NCBI GenBank assembly: GCA_004298045.1
Contig: SCRM01000010.1
Coordinates: 310,001-374,000, forward strand
From: Rhodanobacter sp.
GTDB lineage: Bacteria; Pseudomonadota; Gammaproteobacteria; Xanthomonadales; Rhodanobacteraceae
Direction of reading: 5' to 3'
DNA: 64,000 bases
Made by a program: the position numbers and the translations under genes. Each line of letters opens with the position of its first letter. The stretch's first letter is position 1. The notes beneath the pieces were generated by a model. That model searched no databases, was not told the origin of the DNA, and saw only the letters and a program-made list of their open reading frames with translations. This document shows positions 8,624 to 17,217 of this stretch, one piece after another.

Positions 8624-10624
8624 CTACAGGCGCTGGCGTGGCAGGTTGTGCAGCAGCAGACGAAAGGCGACGCCGCTGCCATCGGCGAGGTTTGCCGCGC
8701 TGGCGGCGCCACCGTGGCGTTCGGCCACCAGGCGCACCACGTACAGGCCGAACCCGAGGTGTGGCGCATCGCCCGGCGTGGCCTTGTCGCGCAGGCTGAC
8801 CAGCGAGTCGAACAGGCGCCCGGCCATCGCCGCCGGCAGCAGCGGGCCCTGGTTGGCCAGCTCGATTTCCGCGCCACCCTCCACTGCGCGCAGGCTGAGC
8901 CGCAGCCAGCCCGCGGCGGGCGTGAACGACAGCGCGTTGTCGAACAGTTTGTCCAGTGCCTGGGCCACCAGTTCGGGCGCGCAGTGCAGGTGCAGCGGTG
9001 CCTCCGGCAGCACACAGTCGAAGCGGCGCCCGCCGGCCAGCGCGCGGTACGCCTCGCCGCAACCGTGCACCACATCGCGCAGGTCGACATCTTCCGGCTC
9101 CGCGGCGGCGATCGCGCGTTCCATCCGGCTCGATTCGCTCATCGCGCGCACCAGTGCGCCCAGGCGCGTCACGCCGTCGCGCGCACGTTCGAGGTAGGGC
9201 TGTGCTTCGGCGTTCAACTCGGCGTGTTCGAGATTGTCGAGCGAGGATTTGACGATCGCGAGCGGCGTATTGAGCTCATGCGACAGCTTGGAGGCCAGGG
9301 TGCGCAGGTAATCGGTATAGCCGCCGACGGCCTCGATCAGACGCTCGAAACTGCGCGCGAGGTCGCCGATCTCGTCCGGCGCATCGGTCATCGGAAAGCG
9401 CCCGCCCGCCAGCCGGCCATCGGCCAGCTGCGCGCGCTCAGCGGCATTGCGCAGGCGGCCCAGGCGCAGGCTGAGGCGGGTGGCGAACAACAGCAGGATC
9501 ACGCCGGCCACCAGCAGCACGCCGAAGCTGGTCAACAGCAGCCCGAACAAGGCGCGGTTGGCCAGCAGCGGTACCGCGCGACTGGATTGTTCGAGCACCA
9601 GCACGCCAGCAAACTGGTTGCCGCTGCGGATCGGCACCGCCGCCGACAGCACCACGCTGCCACGCGCCTCGCCACTGCGCCACACCGCAACCGGGTGGCC
9701 GGCCAGCGCCTGGTCCACTTCGGGGGTGGTGAGCCGCGGCACGTCCTGCGCCCACTGTGCGGCATCCTCCAACTGCGTCGACAACAGCGAGCGATACACC
9801 AGCGAAGCGAACCAGCCGGGTTGGCCGTGGGCTCCGGGTGCGCCGTCGAGCTTGCCGCTGCGGGCAAGCAGCCAGCCCTCCGGGGCCAGCACGCGCGCCT
9901 GTACGCCGTCGGGCGCGAGGCCGGCGAGCTCGCTCGCCAGTCGCGACGAGTACGCCGCCAGCGGCCGCACCTCGGCCGCCATGCGGTCGCCCCCGCTTTC
10001 AGCGACATAGGCACCGATGCCCAGCGCGCGCAGATCCAGCTCCCGCGGCAGGCGCAACTCGACGCGGAAGCCGCTGCCATCCTCCTGCCATTGCGCGGCG
10101 AGCGTGGCCGGCAGGCCGGCCACCGGGGTAGCCAATGCGGTGGCGGTGATCGCGCCCGGCGCATCGCTTTCCAGCAGGTAGTGCTGGGTGCCGGCCCCAT
10201 TGACCAGCACCAGGTTCAGGTGATCGGCAGCCAGCGCATCGCTGCCGTCGAGCGCGTGCGCGCGCGTGCGGTTGGCGTCGCGCACCTCCGCGTACAGATA
10301 CAGCGCGTTGGCATCGTGTGCGAGCAACAGTTTGCCGCGGGCGCCGAACGTCTGTGCCCACGGCGTGAGCGGCGCCCAGTCGTCGCCATACCCGTCGACC
10401 GTGATCGGGCCGGAGGTCGGCTCGACGTACCAGACCGCCGCGCCCTGCACCGGCACCGCGCGGGTCACCACCAGGCTGCGCGCCACCGCGCGCGTCGAGG
10501 CCAGCAACGCCTGCGCCTGCCCCTCGCGCAGCAGCGCTTCCATCTGCCGCACGTACAGCCAGCCCGCCACCGGCAGCGCCAGCGTGCACAAGGCCACCAG
10601 CAACAGCTTGCGACGCAGGCTCAT
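8624..10624 (-). CDS. sensor histidine kinase with large periplasmic domain (PdsS-like)
   Basis: Membrane kinase of 666 residues. TM1 lies at about 7-24, followed by a ~330-residue periplasmic region whose beginning (TSGPITVDGYGDDW...) looks like a CBM9-type fold; TM2 is near 360-380, then a HAMP linker. The phospho-acceptor His is in KLSHELNTPLAIVKSS (~447). The ATP-binding domain has an N box (DKLFDNALSF) and G box (LGFGLYVVR). Length and architecture resemble the kinase of the proteobacterial dedicated sortase system (PdsS), but no sortase is in the window, so this is a family resemblance and not a function. It lies 3 bases after the exported protein gene and is co-directional with the regulator. 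Confidence 0.85.
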   Translation of the reverse strand: MSLRRKLLLVALCTLALPVAGWLYVRQMEALLREGQAQALLASTRAVARSLVVTRAVPVQGAAVWYVEPTSGPITVDGYGDDWAPLTPWAQTFGARGKLLLAHDANALYLYAEVRDANRTRAHALDGSDALAADHLNLVLVNGAGTQHYLLESDAPGAITATALATPVAGLPATLAAQWQEDGSGFRVELRLPRELDLRALGIGAYVAESGGDRMAAEVRPLAAYSSRLASELAGLAPDGVQARVLAPEGWLLARSGKLDGAPGAHGQPGWFASLVYRSLLSTQLEDAAQWAQDVPRLTTPEVDQALAGHPVAVWRSGEARGSVVLSAAVPIRSGNQFAGVLVLEQSSRAVPLLANRALFGLLLTSFGVLLVAGVILLLFATRLSLRLGRLRNAAERAQLADGRLAGGRFPMTDAPDEIGDLARSFERLIEAVGGYTDYLRTLASKLSHELNTPLAIVKSSLDNLEHAELNAEAQPYLERARDGVTRLGALVRAMSESSRMERAIAAAEPEDVDLRDVVHGCGEAYRALAGGRRFDCVLPEAPLHLHCAPELVAQALDKLFDNALSFTPAAGWLRLSLRAVEGGAEIELANQGPLLPAAMAGRLFDSLVSLRDKATPGDAPHLGFGLYVVRLVAERHGGAASAANLADGSGVAFRLLLHNLPRQRL

Positions 10625-10627
10625 GGG

Positions 10628-11203
10628 TCAGCGCGCGGCCGCCTTGGGCGCCACGTAGTGTTGGTAGCGCGCACCTTGCGCCACGCGCATGAAGTCGTCC
10701 AGCAACGCACGCTTGATCGTGTCGCCATCGGCAAAACTCATGGACCAGCTCAGGCGCACGCCGCTGGCTGCGCCGGGGTCACAGAACACCACCACGTCGT
10801 CGACATGATCGCTGCCGGCATACACCACGCCTTGGCACGGCATGTGCGCGTTGTGCACGGTGATCAGCGTGGCCTTGCCCGCCGGATCGCGCTGCAAATA
10901 GCGCTTGCGGTCGGCGGCCAGCTCGGCATCCAGCGTGGCGAGCTTGCGCGGCCAGACATTGAGCACCATCACGCGCTCCGGGTTGCCGGTCCATTCGCCC
11001 TGGTAAAGCACGGCGTTGACGCCGATCGCGCGCGCATACAGGCAGCAATCGCGCGTCCAGCCGCCCGGGCTGGCCACCGCCACCGCCCACGCCGGCGCAG
11101 CGCCATCCTTCACCCCGTGCGCCAGCACGTCATCGCCCGCCGCCCACGCCGGCAGCGCCAGCGCGCCGGCGAACAGCACGCACCACCACTTGTTCCACTG
11201 CAT
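10628..11203 (-). CDS. hypothetical exported protein between regulator and kinase
   Basis: A 191-residue protein with a clear signal peptide (WWCVLFAGALALPAWA, cleavage after AWA). The mature part has four cysteines: an adjacent pair in RDCCLYARA, one in HMPCQG and one in VVFCDPG, consistent with periplasmic disulfides. No family is recognised. The ATG is preceded by GAAGGGG at good spacing. It lies 11 bases after the regulator stop and 3 bases before the kinase, so the three genes form one unit. That position suggests an accessory sensor or partner for the kinase's periplasmic domain; this is inference from context only. Confidence 0.8.
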   Translation of the reverse strand: MQWNKWWCVLFAGALALPAWAAGDDVLAHGVKDGAAPAWAVAVASPGGWTRDCCLYARAIGVNAVLYQGEWTGNPERVMVLNVWPRKLATLDAELAADRKRYLQRDPAGKATLITVHNAHMPCQGVVYAGSDHVDDVVVFCDPGAASGVRLSWSMSFADGDTIKRALLDDFMRVAQGARYQHYVAPKAAAR

Positions 11204-11214
11204 GTCGAGCCCCT

Positions 11215-11904
11215 TCAGGGTTTCCAGCGATAGCCGACGCCGTGCACGGTTTCGATCGCGTCGAAGTCGGGCGCCACCGCGAGAAACTTCTTGCGGATGC
11301 GCTTGATGTGCGAGGTGATGGTGGCATCGTCCACTACCAGCTCGGCTTCGCGCATCAACTGGTCGCGGTTTTTCACATGCCCGGGAAAACGCACCAGCGT
11401 GTGCACCATCCAGAATTCGGTGACGGTGAGCGGCACTTCGGCGTCGTGCCAGGTGACGCGCATGCGCTCGGCTTCCAACTTGAGCGCGCCGTGCTCGATC
11501 ACGGTTTCGGTGGTGGTTGGCGCCTTCAGCGACTCGATGCGGCGGAACAGCGCCGCGATGCGCGCCGCCAGCTGGTGCAGGCTGGTGTCCTTCGAGAGGT
11601 AATCGTCGGCACCGAGGCGCAAGCCGGAAATCACGTCGAAATCCGAATCGCGCGCAGTGAGGAAAATGATCGGCAGCGTGGCGGATTTTGCGCGCAGCTC
11701 GCGGCACAGGTCGAAGCCGCCCTCCGGCTCGTCACCCAACCCGATGTCGATGATGACCAGCTCCGGCAGCTTGATGGCGAACGCACTGGATGCCTGCTGC
11801 CGCGAGCCGTAGCCGCGCGCATCGTAGCCAAAACGGTTCAGCGCCTCGACGTAATTGGCGCGGATCAACGGTTCATCTTCGACGATGGCAATGCTGCGGC
11901 CCAT
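11215..11904 (-). CDS. OmpR-type response regulator (PdsR-like)
   Basis: A 229-residue two-domain regulator. The receiver domain has the acidic pair ED (residues 9-10), phospho-acceptor Asp53 in IIDIGLG, Thr in LTARDSD and Lys in YLSKDTS. The C-terminal winged helix ends with ATITSHIKRIRKKF and ETVHGVGYRW, typical of OmpR/PhoB DNA-binding domains. The segment GGFDLCRELRAKSATLPIIFLTARDS resembles regulators of the proteobacterial dedicated sortase group. The ATG giving MGRSIAIVEDE is preferred; a GTG lies two codons upstream. First gene of regulator-exported protein-kinase. Confidence 0.9.
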   Translation of the reverse strand: MGRSIAIVEDEPLIRANYVEALNRFGYDARGYGSRQQASSAFAIKLPELVIIDIGLGDEPEGGFDLCRELRAKSATLPIIFLTARDSDFDVISGLRLGADDYLSKDTSLHQLAARIAALFRRIESLKAPTTTETVIEHGALKLEAERMRVTWHDAEVPLTVTEFWMVHTLVRFPGHVKNRDQLMREAELVVDDATITSHIKRIRKKFLAVAPDFDAIETVHGVGYRWKP

Positions 11905-12077
11905 GTCCACACCCGGTAGCGAAGACCCGCCAGCGTGCTATGCGCGAACGCATGGCGCAAGCGGCCGCGGTGCGCTGCCCGCGTTTTGCCACAACCGGAC
12001 ACCATCATGGCCGCATCCCGACGCCGCATGGGCCGCGCGCAGGCGTTCCATGTCAGCGTCGTTTTCAGGATCCGTCC

Positions 12078-12194
12078 ATGACTCCCGCCAACCCTGCCGA
12101 CCGCGACCCCAATGCCGAATTGCGCAGTTTCGAACCGCTGCGCGTGAGCCTGGCGCTGGGCGCGCTGCTGTTGGGCCTGCTGCTGGGTTTGTAA
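12078..12194 (+). CDS. 38-residue single-helix membrane peptide
   Basis: Small ORF encoding a polar N-terminal half (DRDPNAELRSFEPLR) and one C-terminal transmembrane helix made almost wholly of Leu, Ala and Gly. AGGA lies 8 bases before the ATG, and a strong intrinsic terminator follows about 90 bases after the stop. Spacing, ribosome site and terminator argue for a real gene. I recognise no family. The gene lies divergent from the response regulator operon. Confidence 0.55.
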   Translation: MTPANPADRDPNAELRSFEPLRVSLALGALLLGLLLGL

Positions 12195-12283
12195 CGCCGT
12201 TTTGCCGTGGTAGGCCGCGTACGGCGGTGTGCAGGGAAGCGCACCGCCGTGGCACCTGCCCCGCCCGACTCGTCGGTTCCTTC

Positions 12284-12311
12284 ATCCCCTCCGTGCGAGG
12301 GGATTTTTTTT
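12284..12311 (+). terminator. intrinsic terminator after the 38-residue membrane peptide
   Basis: Seven-pair stem ATCCCCT / AGGGGAT, loop CCGTGCG, then eight T (the last pair continues into the T run). Confidence 0.88.
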
Positions 12312-12394
12312 CGGGAACCATTTGCGGCGGCCGCAGTCAGAGATTGCGACTGGCATCGCCATTGCCGTGGAGACGCCAGCGCGACAATGTATCT

Positions 12395-12499
12395 CTCCCC
12401 GGTTGCCGCGCTGGTGTCACGACGCCAGTCATGGTGTCTCCTCGCACGTCATGCAATGACGTTTGCCCCGGCGCTTGCTCCAGCACGCCGGGGCTTTTT
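12395..12499 (+). ncRNA. candidate small RNA with three stem-loops ending in a terminator
   Basis: Between the preceding terminator and rpe is a stretch with no good ORF but three consecutive hairpins: CTGGTG...CGCCAG (12411-12428), ACGTCAT-GCA-ATGACGT (12446-12462) and the terminator GCCCCGGCG...CGCCGGGGC followed by TTTTT (12465-12499). A weak promoter (TTGCCG at 12362, GACAAT at 12383, 15-base spacer) could start it near 12395. A terminator with no gene in front is the main argument. The 5' end is a guess. Confidence 0.35.
12465..12499 (+). terminator. intrinsic terminator with no protein gene upstream
   Basis: Nine-pair perfect stem GCCCCGGCG / CGCCGGGGC with a 12-base loop and five T on the plus strand. 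The minus strand lacks a T run, so it does not serve rpe. Confidence 0.85.
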
Positions 12500-12512
12500 G
12501 TGGTGCACGTGG

Positions 12513-12530
12513 GTCGGGCTTCATCCCGAC
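12513..12530. repeat. REP-like palindrome GTCGGGCTTCATCCCGAC
   Basis: Near-perfect 18-base palindrome preceded by GTGG, 24 bases past the rpe stop. Same family as the copies at 31839, 31891, 55714 and 55757. Confidence 0.7.
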
Positions 12531-12553
12531 CGGTTTGTCACCAGCCGTGAAAG

Positions 12554-13222
12554 TCAGCCGATGGCCGCGCGCATGGCGGCGATCTCGGCGCGGTAATCCG
12601 GCGCACGGAAGATGGCCGAACCGGCAACGAAGGTGTCGGCGCCGGCCGCGGCGATCGCGCCGATGTTGGCCGCGGTGACGCCACCATCCACTTCCAGCCG
12701 CACTGCACAGCCACTTGCATCGATGCGGCGGCGCACCTCGCGCAGCTTCTCCAGCGTGCCAGGGATGAATTTCTGCCCGCCAAAGCCGGGATTGACCGAC
12801 ATCAGCAGCACCAGGTCGAGCTTGTCCAGCGTGTAGTCGAGCCAGCTGAGCGGCGTGGCGGGGTTCAGCACCAGCCCGGCGCGACAGCCGGCGTCGTGGA
12901 TCAGGCCGATGGTGCGGTCGACGTGCTCGCTGGCCTCCGGGTGGAAGCTGATCGAGCTGGCCCCGGCCTTGGCGAAATCCGGCACGATGGCATCCACCGG
13001 CTTCACCATCAGATGCACGTCGACCGGTGCCGCAATGCCGTACTTGCGCAACGCCGCCAGCACCATCGGCCCCATCGTGAGATTGGGCACGTAATGGTTG
13101 TCCATCACGTCGAAATGCACCCAATCCGCCCCCGCCGCCAACGCCGCCGCCGTGTCCTCCCCGAGCCGCGCAAAGTCGGCCGCAAGGATGGAGGGGGCGA
13201 TGAGCGGTGGTTGGTGTGACAT
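12554..13222 (-). CDS. rpe: ribulose-phosphate 3-epimerase
   Basis: Interconverts ribulose 5-phosphate and xylulose 5-phosphate in the pentose phosphate pathway. The 222-residue TIM barrel shows the family's metal and catalytic residues: [27 protein letters not shown] (His, Asp), VHLMV (His), [11 protein letters not shown] and LEVDGGV (catalytic Asp), ending with VAGSAIF. A ~100 bp GGGATT-type hairpin starts directly at the base before its start codon, so it would lie in the 5' leader if transcription begins upstream of djlA's end. Confidence 0.96.
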   Translation of the reverse strand: MSHQPPLIAPSILAADFARLGEDTAAALAAGADWVHFDVMDNHYVPNLTMGPMVLAALRKYGIAAPVDVHLMVKPVDAIVPDFAKAGASSISFHPEASEHVDRTIGLIHDAGCRAGLVLNPATPLSWLDYTLDKLDLVLLMSVNPGFGGQKFIPGTLEKLREVRRRIDASGCAVRLEVDGGVTAANIGAIAAAGADTFVAGSAIFRAPDYRAEIAAMRAAIG

Positions 13223-13321
13223 GCCGGGATTCGCAATTTGAGATTCGGGATTCGCCGCATTATGCGGCCTCGCGACGGCCGCTGCTTTTCGAATCCCGAA
13301 TCCCGTATCCCCAATCCCGGC
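13223..13321. repeat. GGGATT-type long hairpin element, copy 1
   Basis: Left arm 13223-13254 (GCCGGGATTCGC...GATTCGGGATTCG) and right arm 13290-13321 (CGAATCCCGAATCCCG...CAATCCCGGC) are imperfect inverted repeats around a 35-base centre. It fills the gap between the djlA stop (TAG, its last base pairs touching the element) and the rpe start. Confidence 0.8.
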
Positions 13322-14133
13322 TATTTGAACCCCCGCTCCGCCTTGATCCGCTCGTACGCCGCGTTGATCTCGCTGGCGCGGGCTTCGGCCTGCTGGCGCA
13401 TGGCTTCAGGCAAGTCACCCAGGCGGTCGGGGTGATGTTCGGAAATCAGCTTGCGATAGGCGCGTTTTACCGCGCGGTCGTCGACGTTGCGGCCGATACC
13501 GAGCACAACGTAGGGGTCGGGGCCACCGGTGTTGCGTTGCGGCGGCACGTAGCCGCCGGACGAACCCTGGCCGCGGCTGCCGCGCTGGCCGGCGCCAGCC
13601 GCGTTCCACACGTAGCCTTTCATGGCCAGCAGCGCCATGAGCTCCATGTCGCTCACGCGCAGCGCGAAGGCAAGCTGGCGCAGGATTACCATTTTTTCCG
13701 GCGGCGGCTCGCCTTCCGCCAGCGCGGTATCGATCACCACGTCCAGGATCGGAAAAGCGTGATCGCGGCGCGGGCCAGCCCAGCGGCGCAGAGCGTCGAT
13801 CGTGGACGCCACGTCGAAGTTCGGCCGCTTGCCGAGGTTGAAACTGGTGATCGCTTGCTGACGTTGCGTTGCGTTGAGGCCCATGCGGGTCATCACCCGC
13901 TCGGCCACCGCAATCTCGGCCTCGGACACCCGGCCATCGGCTTTCGCCACCGCACCCAGCAGGGTGTACAGCGGCGCGATGAAGCCACCGACATCGGGCA
14001 CCGTGCGCGCGCGCTGGCTGCGACGCAGGTTGTCCAGCACGAACCCGATGATGCCGCCCACCGCGGCACCCACCAGCCCGTGGCCGAGCAGCAAGCCGCC
14101 GAGAGCGAACCAGATCGTGAACGAGTAGCCCAT
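13321..14133 (-). CDS. djlA: membrane-anchored J-domain co-chaperone
   Basis: DjlA-type co-chaperone of 270 residues that stimulates DnaK at the inner membrane. Order: one N-terminal transmembrane helix ([27 protein letters not shown], glycine-rich as in DjlA), a TerB-like helical domain (about 50-165, [15 protein letters not shown]), a Gly/Ser-rich linker, and a C-terminal J domain ([23 protein letters not shown]) with the HPD tripeptide in SEHHPDRLG. The TAG stop abuts the GGGATT-type hairpin. No dnaK lies nearby. Confidence 0.93.
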   Translation of the reverse strand: MGYSFTIWFALGGLLLGHGLVGAAVGGIIGFVLDNLRRSQRARTVPDVGGFIAPLYTLLGAVAKADGRVSEAEIAVAERVMTRMGLNATQRQQAITSFNLGKRPNFDVASTIDALRRWAGPRRDHAFPILDVVIDTALAEGEPPPEKMVILRQLAFALRVSDMELMALLAMKGYVWNAAGAGQRGSRGQGSSGGYVPPQRNTGGPDPYVVLGIGRNVDDRAVKRAYRKLISEHHPDRLGDLPEAMRQQAEARASEINAAYERIKAERGFK

Positions 14134-14387
14134 GTTCAGGCGATACTTTCGCAGCGGGCAGCGATGCCGGACACGCCACGCGTGCGCCGTACCGTGGCCG
14201 GCGGCGACATGCCGGCCACGCCCGATCCGCCAGCCGCCTCGCGCGGCGCCGCAATCCGCAGGGTATGCATCAACACCAGACCGGGTTCAAAGGCGTTGAT
14301 TCTAGCAGCGGCTGGCCGTTTCCATCCGGCCGACGGCACGCGCTGCCGCTACAATAGGCGCTTCCTTCAACGTCACGGGACGCCGTC

Positions 14388-15284
14388 GTGCCTACCACTT
14401 TGCCGCAATCGAACCTGCCCGGCCTTGAGCTGCTCCACCGTGGCAAAGTGCGCGACGTGTATGCCTTGGACGGCCAACGGTTGCTGATGGTGGCGAGCGA
14501 CCGGCTGTCGGCGTTCGACGTGGTGATGCCCAACCCGATCCCGGGCAAAGGCGAAATGCTCACCCAGATCTCCAACTTCTGGTTCGGCAAGACCGCGCAT
14601 CTGATGCCCAATCACCTGCTCGACGTGCCGCTCGCCGAGGTGCTGCCTCCCGGCACCGACCTTGCGCTGTACGCCAAGCGTTCGGTGGTGACCCGTCGGC
14701 TCAAGCCGATCCCGGTGGAGGCGATTGCGCGCGGTTATCTCATCGGCTCGGGCTGGAAGGATTACCAGGCCACCGGCGCGGTGTGCGGCATCCAGTTGCC
14801 GGCGGGGCTCAAACAGGCGCAACAGTTGCCGGAAGCGATCTTCACCCCGTCCACCAAGGAAACCGTCGGCACCCACGACCAGAACGTCAGCTTCGAGGTG
14901 ATGGCCGGCAAGGTGGGCCGCGAGCTGGCCGGCAAGGTGCGCGACGCCACGCTGGCGATCTACCGCTGGGCGGCGGCATACGCTGCCGCGCGCGGCATCA
15001 TCATTGCCGATACCAAGCTGGAATTCGGTACCGACGAGAACGGCAAGCTGTATGTGATGGACGAGATGCTGACGCCGGATTCCTCACGCTTCTGGCCGGC
15101 GGAAAGCTACCAGGTGGGTATCAGCCCGCCGAGCTACGACAAGCAGTTCGTGCGCGACTGGCTGGAAACCCAGCCGTGGGGCAAGACCGCGCCGGGCCCG
15201 GTGATTCCGGACGAGATCATCGCCCGCACATCGGCCAAGTATGCCGAGGCGCTGGATCGCCTGGCCGGCATCCACCTCGGATGA
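14388..15284 (+). CDS. purC: phosphoribosylaminoimidazole-succinocarboxamide synthase
   Basis: SAICAR synthase of purine biosynthesis; ATP-dependent condensation of CAIR with aspartate. The 298-residue protein is the longer form, with GKVRDVY (ATP loop), [38 protein letters not shown] and [11 protein letters not shown]. The start is GTG at 14388, behind CACGGGA; the family N-terminus begins a few residues before [20 protein letters not shown] at 14351-14356 is a possible -10, with no convincing -35. It stands alone, divergent from djlA. Confidence 0.95.
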   Translation: MPTTLPQSNLPGLELLHRGKVRDVYALDGQRLLMVASDRLSAFDVVMPNPIPGKGEMLTQISNFWFGKTAHLMPNHLLDVPLAEVLPPGTDLALYAKRSVVTRRLKPIPVEAIARGYLIGSGWKDYQATGAVCGIQLPAGLKQAQQLPEAIFTPSTKETVGTHDQNVSFEVMAGKVGRELAGKVRDATLAIYRWAAAYAAARGIIIADTKLEFGTDENGKLYVMDEMLTPDSSRFWPAESYQVGISPPSYDKQFVRDWLETQPWGKTAPGPVIPDEIIARTSAKYAEALDRLAGIHLG

Positions 15285-15288
15285 GCGC

Positions 15289-15612
15289 ATGAAGGCACGG
15301 CGACGGCTGGCGACAGCGAACGCCGCGGCCGTGGTCGGCACGGACGCGCCAAAGGCCAACTTCGAGCCCCATCGCGCGGCACCCAGCCTGGCGGTCATGC
15401 CGGGCGACGGCCGCGCTGCATTCCGTCTCTTGAGCCTGGCGCCGCAACGGTTTTCGGCGGGTGGCGCGTATGGCGCGCGGTCGCATGCTGGCACGGTACT
15501 GGCCGCCCGGTCTCGGCCAAACATCGATGCCGTTCGCATCGTCGGCATCGAGCGCCACGTCGCTGGCGTTCGGGCACTCCATTTGCGGTCGCGCGGCGGC
15601 CTGCACGGATGA
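15289..15612 (+). CDS. possible orphan 107-residue protein
   Basis: Open frame that starts 5 bases after the purC stop and ends with a four-base ATGA overlap with the next gene, so it fills the 324-base gap exactly. The protein is Ala/Arg-rich with no recognisable domain, signal peptide or helix pattern. Neighbour spacing argues for a gene; composition argues for a chance high-GC frame or a decayed one. No better candidate lies on either strand of this stretch. Confidence 0.28.
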   Translation: MKARRRLATANAAAVVGTDAPKANFEPHRAAPSLAVMPGDGRAAFRLLSLAPQRFSAGGAYGARSHAGTVLAARSRPNIDAVRIVGIERHVAGVRALHLRSRGGLHG

Positions 15613-16100
15613 CGCTGCCGCCACCTCCCGATGCCCAGCGCATGCGCGACTGGCTTGATCACTGCGAGCGCGAGCACACGCACCCGATCAACCGTGCACT
15701 GCACGCCGTGTGCATGCCGCTTGGAGCGTGGGCGGTGCTGGCCCTGCTGTGGGCGATCCCGGTACCGCAGCGCTGGCTGCAGCCGGGGGCGTGGGCGGTG
15801 CTTGCCACCGTGCTGGCGTTCTACTGGTACTGGAAACGCTCACGGGTGCTGGCCGCCGCCGTGCTCGCCGGTTTCGCCGTGCTGCTGCTGCTCGCCCGTT
15901 ATGCGGCGTTGGCGTTCGGCCACGACCAACTGATCCTGCTGGCGGCTACCGCACTAGTGCTGGCGCTCATCGGCCGATTCATCGGCCAACGGTTTGAAGG
16001 TCACCGTACCGGTTTCCCGCTTGACCCCGTCCACTGGCTGATCGGCCCCGCGTGGTTGATGGCCCGTCTGCTGCAACGCTTCGGAATCCACTGCCCATGA
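15609..16100 (+). CDS. DUF962/Mpo1-like membrane protein
   Basis: A 163-residue protein of the DUF962 family, related to yeast Mpo1, an iron-dependent dioxygenase that shortens 2-hydroxy fatty acids. Family marks are an N-terminal HPINRALHAVCMPLG (conserved His residues), three hydrophobic helices in the middle, and a C-terminal FEGHRTGFPLDPVHWLIGPAWL with the second His group. Inner-membrane location is expected. The bacterial substrate is unknown. The stop overlaps the next gene (ATGA). Confidence 0.75.
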   Translation: MTLPPPPDAQRMRDWLDHCEREHTHPINRALHAVCMPLGAWAVLALLWAIPVPQRWLQPGAWAVLATVLAFYWYWKRSRVLAAAVLAGFAVLLLLARYAALAFGHDQLILLAATALVLALIGRFIGQRFEGHRTGFPLDPVHWLIGPAWLMARLLQRFGIHCP

Positions 16101-16501
16101 ACGCTCTCGCTCTCGTCAGCACGCTGGTGTGGTGGGTACTGTTCGGCAGCATCGGGGCCGCCGCGATCGCCTTGCTCGCCTGGGTCGTGCTGCGCATCTC
16201 CGAACGCGCCAACGTGGTGTTCAATCGCGTCTATCTGGCCAGCCTGGTGTGGACGCTTTTCAGTGGCGTCCTGATCGTCGCCGTCGCCGCCCACGTCGGC
16301 CACCTGCATCCACCCTTCCGTCCGTTGCTCGGCATGCGCTTGCTGCAATGGGCGCTGGTGCTCGACATGCTGCTCGGTGCCGTTCTCCTCTGGCGCCTGA
16401 CGCCACGCGTCGACGCCCACCGCATCCGCCTCGGCAGCGCGTGTCTGGCCGCTGCGGTCATCATCGCGATCGGCTTTGGCGCAGCCACTGCCCTGCTTTA
16501 G
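16097..16501 (+). CDS. hypothetical four-helix membrane protein
   Basis: A 134-residue protein with about four transmembrane helices (starting MNALALVSTLVWWVLFGS; later FSGVLIVAVAAHVG, LLQWALVLDMLLGAVLLW, AAVIIAIGFGAA). Family not recognised. The ATG overlaps the stop of the DUF962 gene, so the two are probably co-translated and may act in the same membrane process. Confidence 0.75.
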   Translation: MNALALVSTLVWWVLFGSIGAAAIALLAWVVLRISERANVVFNRVYLASLVWTLFSGVLIVAVAAHVGHLHPPFRPLLGMRLLQWALVLDMLLGAVLLWRLTPRVDAHRIRLGSACLAAAVIIAIGFGAATALL

Positions 16502-16594
16502 GCCCGCGGTGCCGTAATGCCTGCATTTCTGCCGCTTGCGCTCGATGCCCTCCCTTCAGGGCGGGATTCAGCCTGACGGCCCCGTACCGACCTT

Positions 16595-16612
16595 GTCGGA
16601 CGGAAGTCCGCC
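16595..16612. repeat. REP-like palindrome GTCGGACGGAAGTCCGCC
   Basis: Short inverted repeat in the gap between the membrane protein and tRNA-Gln, nested inside a wider inverted pair (CCGTACCG ... CGGTACGG). Probably a diverged member of the window's REP-like family. Confidence 0.4.
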
Positions 16613-16693
16613 CCACGCGGTACGGGCTCTACGCCGGCCGAGTTTCGGTGCAGCCGGAAACGGCTTGTGCTTCCCGGCAGGCGCCGCCCACAC

Positions 16694-16721
16694 AAAAAAG
16701 CCCGCCTTGCGGCGGGCTTTT
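16694..16721 (-). terminator. intrinsic terminator downstream of tRNA-Gln
   Basis: On the minus strand, AAGCCCGCC-GCAA-GGCGGGCTT is followed by T residues. It lies 9 bases beyond the CCA end of the tRNA and ends the rplM-rpsI-tRNA direction. Confidence 0.88.
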
Positions 16722-16729
16722 GGGGGTTT

Positions 16730-16804
16730 TGGCAGCCCCGGAAGGATTCGAACCTCCGAATGCCTGAGTCAGAGTCAGGTGCCTTACCGCTTGGCGACGG
16801 GGCT
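16730..16804 (-). tRNA. tRNA-Gln(CTG)
   Basis: 75-base tRNA including an encoded CCA. Acceptor stem AGCCCCG / CGGGGCT, D arm with AAGCGGTAAGGC, anticodon arm CCTGA-CTCTGAC-TCAGG giving anticodon CTG, and TTCGAAT in the T loop. It starts 11 bases after the rpsI stop, so it may be cut from the ribosomal protein transcript. Confidence 0.95.
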
Positions 16805-16815
16805 GTAAACGAAGT

Positions 16816-17208
16816 TTAGCGCTTGGAGAACTGGGTCGCACGGCGAGCCTTGTGCAGGCCGACCTTCTTGCGCTCGACCTCGCGGGCGTCGCGGGTGACG
16901 AAACCAGCCTTGCGCAACGTGACCTTGAGGCTCTCATCGTACTCGACCAGGGCACGGGCAATGCCGAGGCGGATCGCGCCAGCCTGGCCGGTGATGCCAC
17001 CGCCCTCGACCGTGACCTTGATGTCGAACTTGTCGGTGTTCTCGGTCAGCGCGAGCGGCTGGCGCACGATCATGCGCGAGGTTTCGCGGCCGAAGAACTG
17101 GTCGAGCGGCTTGCCGTTGACTTCGATGGCACCCTTGCCCTTGCGCAGGAACACGCGGGCGGCGGAAGTCTTGCGGCGGCCGGTGCCGTAATTTTGTTGG
17201 ATCGCCAT
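16816..17208 (-). CDS. rpsI: 30S ribosomal protein S9
   Basis: 130-residue S9 with the family N-terminus [34 protein letters not shown] in the middle, and the basic tail [17 protein letters not shown] that reaches the P site. It follows rplM by 9 bases, the conserved rplM-rpsI operon. Confidence 0.98.
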   Translation of the reverse strand: MAIQQNYGTGRRKTSAARVFLRKGKGAIEVNGKPLDQFFGRETSRMIVRQPLALTENTDKFDIKVTVEGGGITGQAGAIRLGIARALVEYDESLKVTLRKAGFVTRDAREVERKKVGLHKARRATQFSKR

Positions 17209-17217
17209 GATGATTCC

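Larger units (their letters stand above)
12195..12553. other. intergenic region with two plus-strand terminators, candidate small RNA and a REP-like palindrome
   Basis: No convincing protein gene. It holds the terminator of the 38-residue gene, then a structured stretch that ends in a second terminator, then a palindrome next to the rpe stop; each is listed separately. Confidence 0.6.

Noticed and set aside
13223-13321. CRISPR-like array in the GGGATT repeats
   Set aside because: Repeats are short, imperfect and inverted, with no regular spacers and no cas genes.
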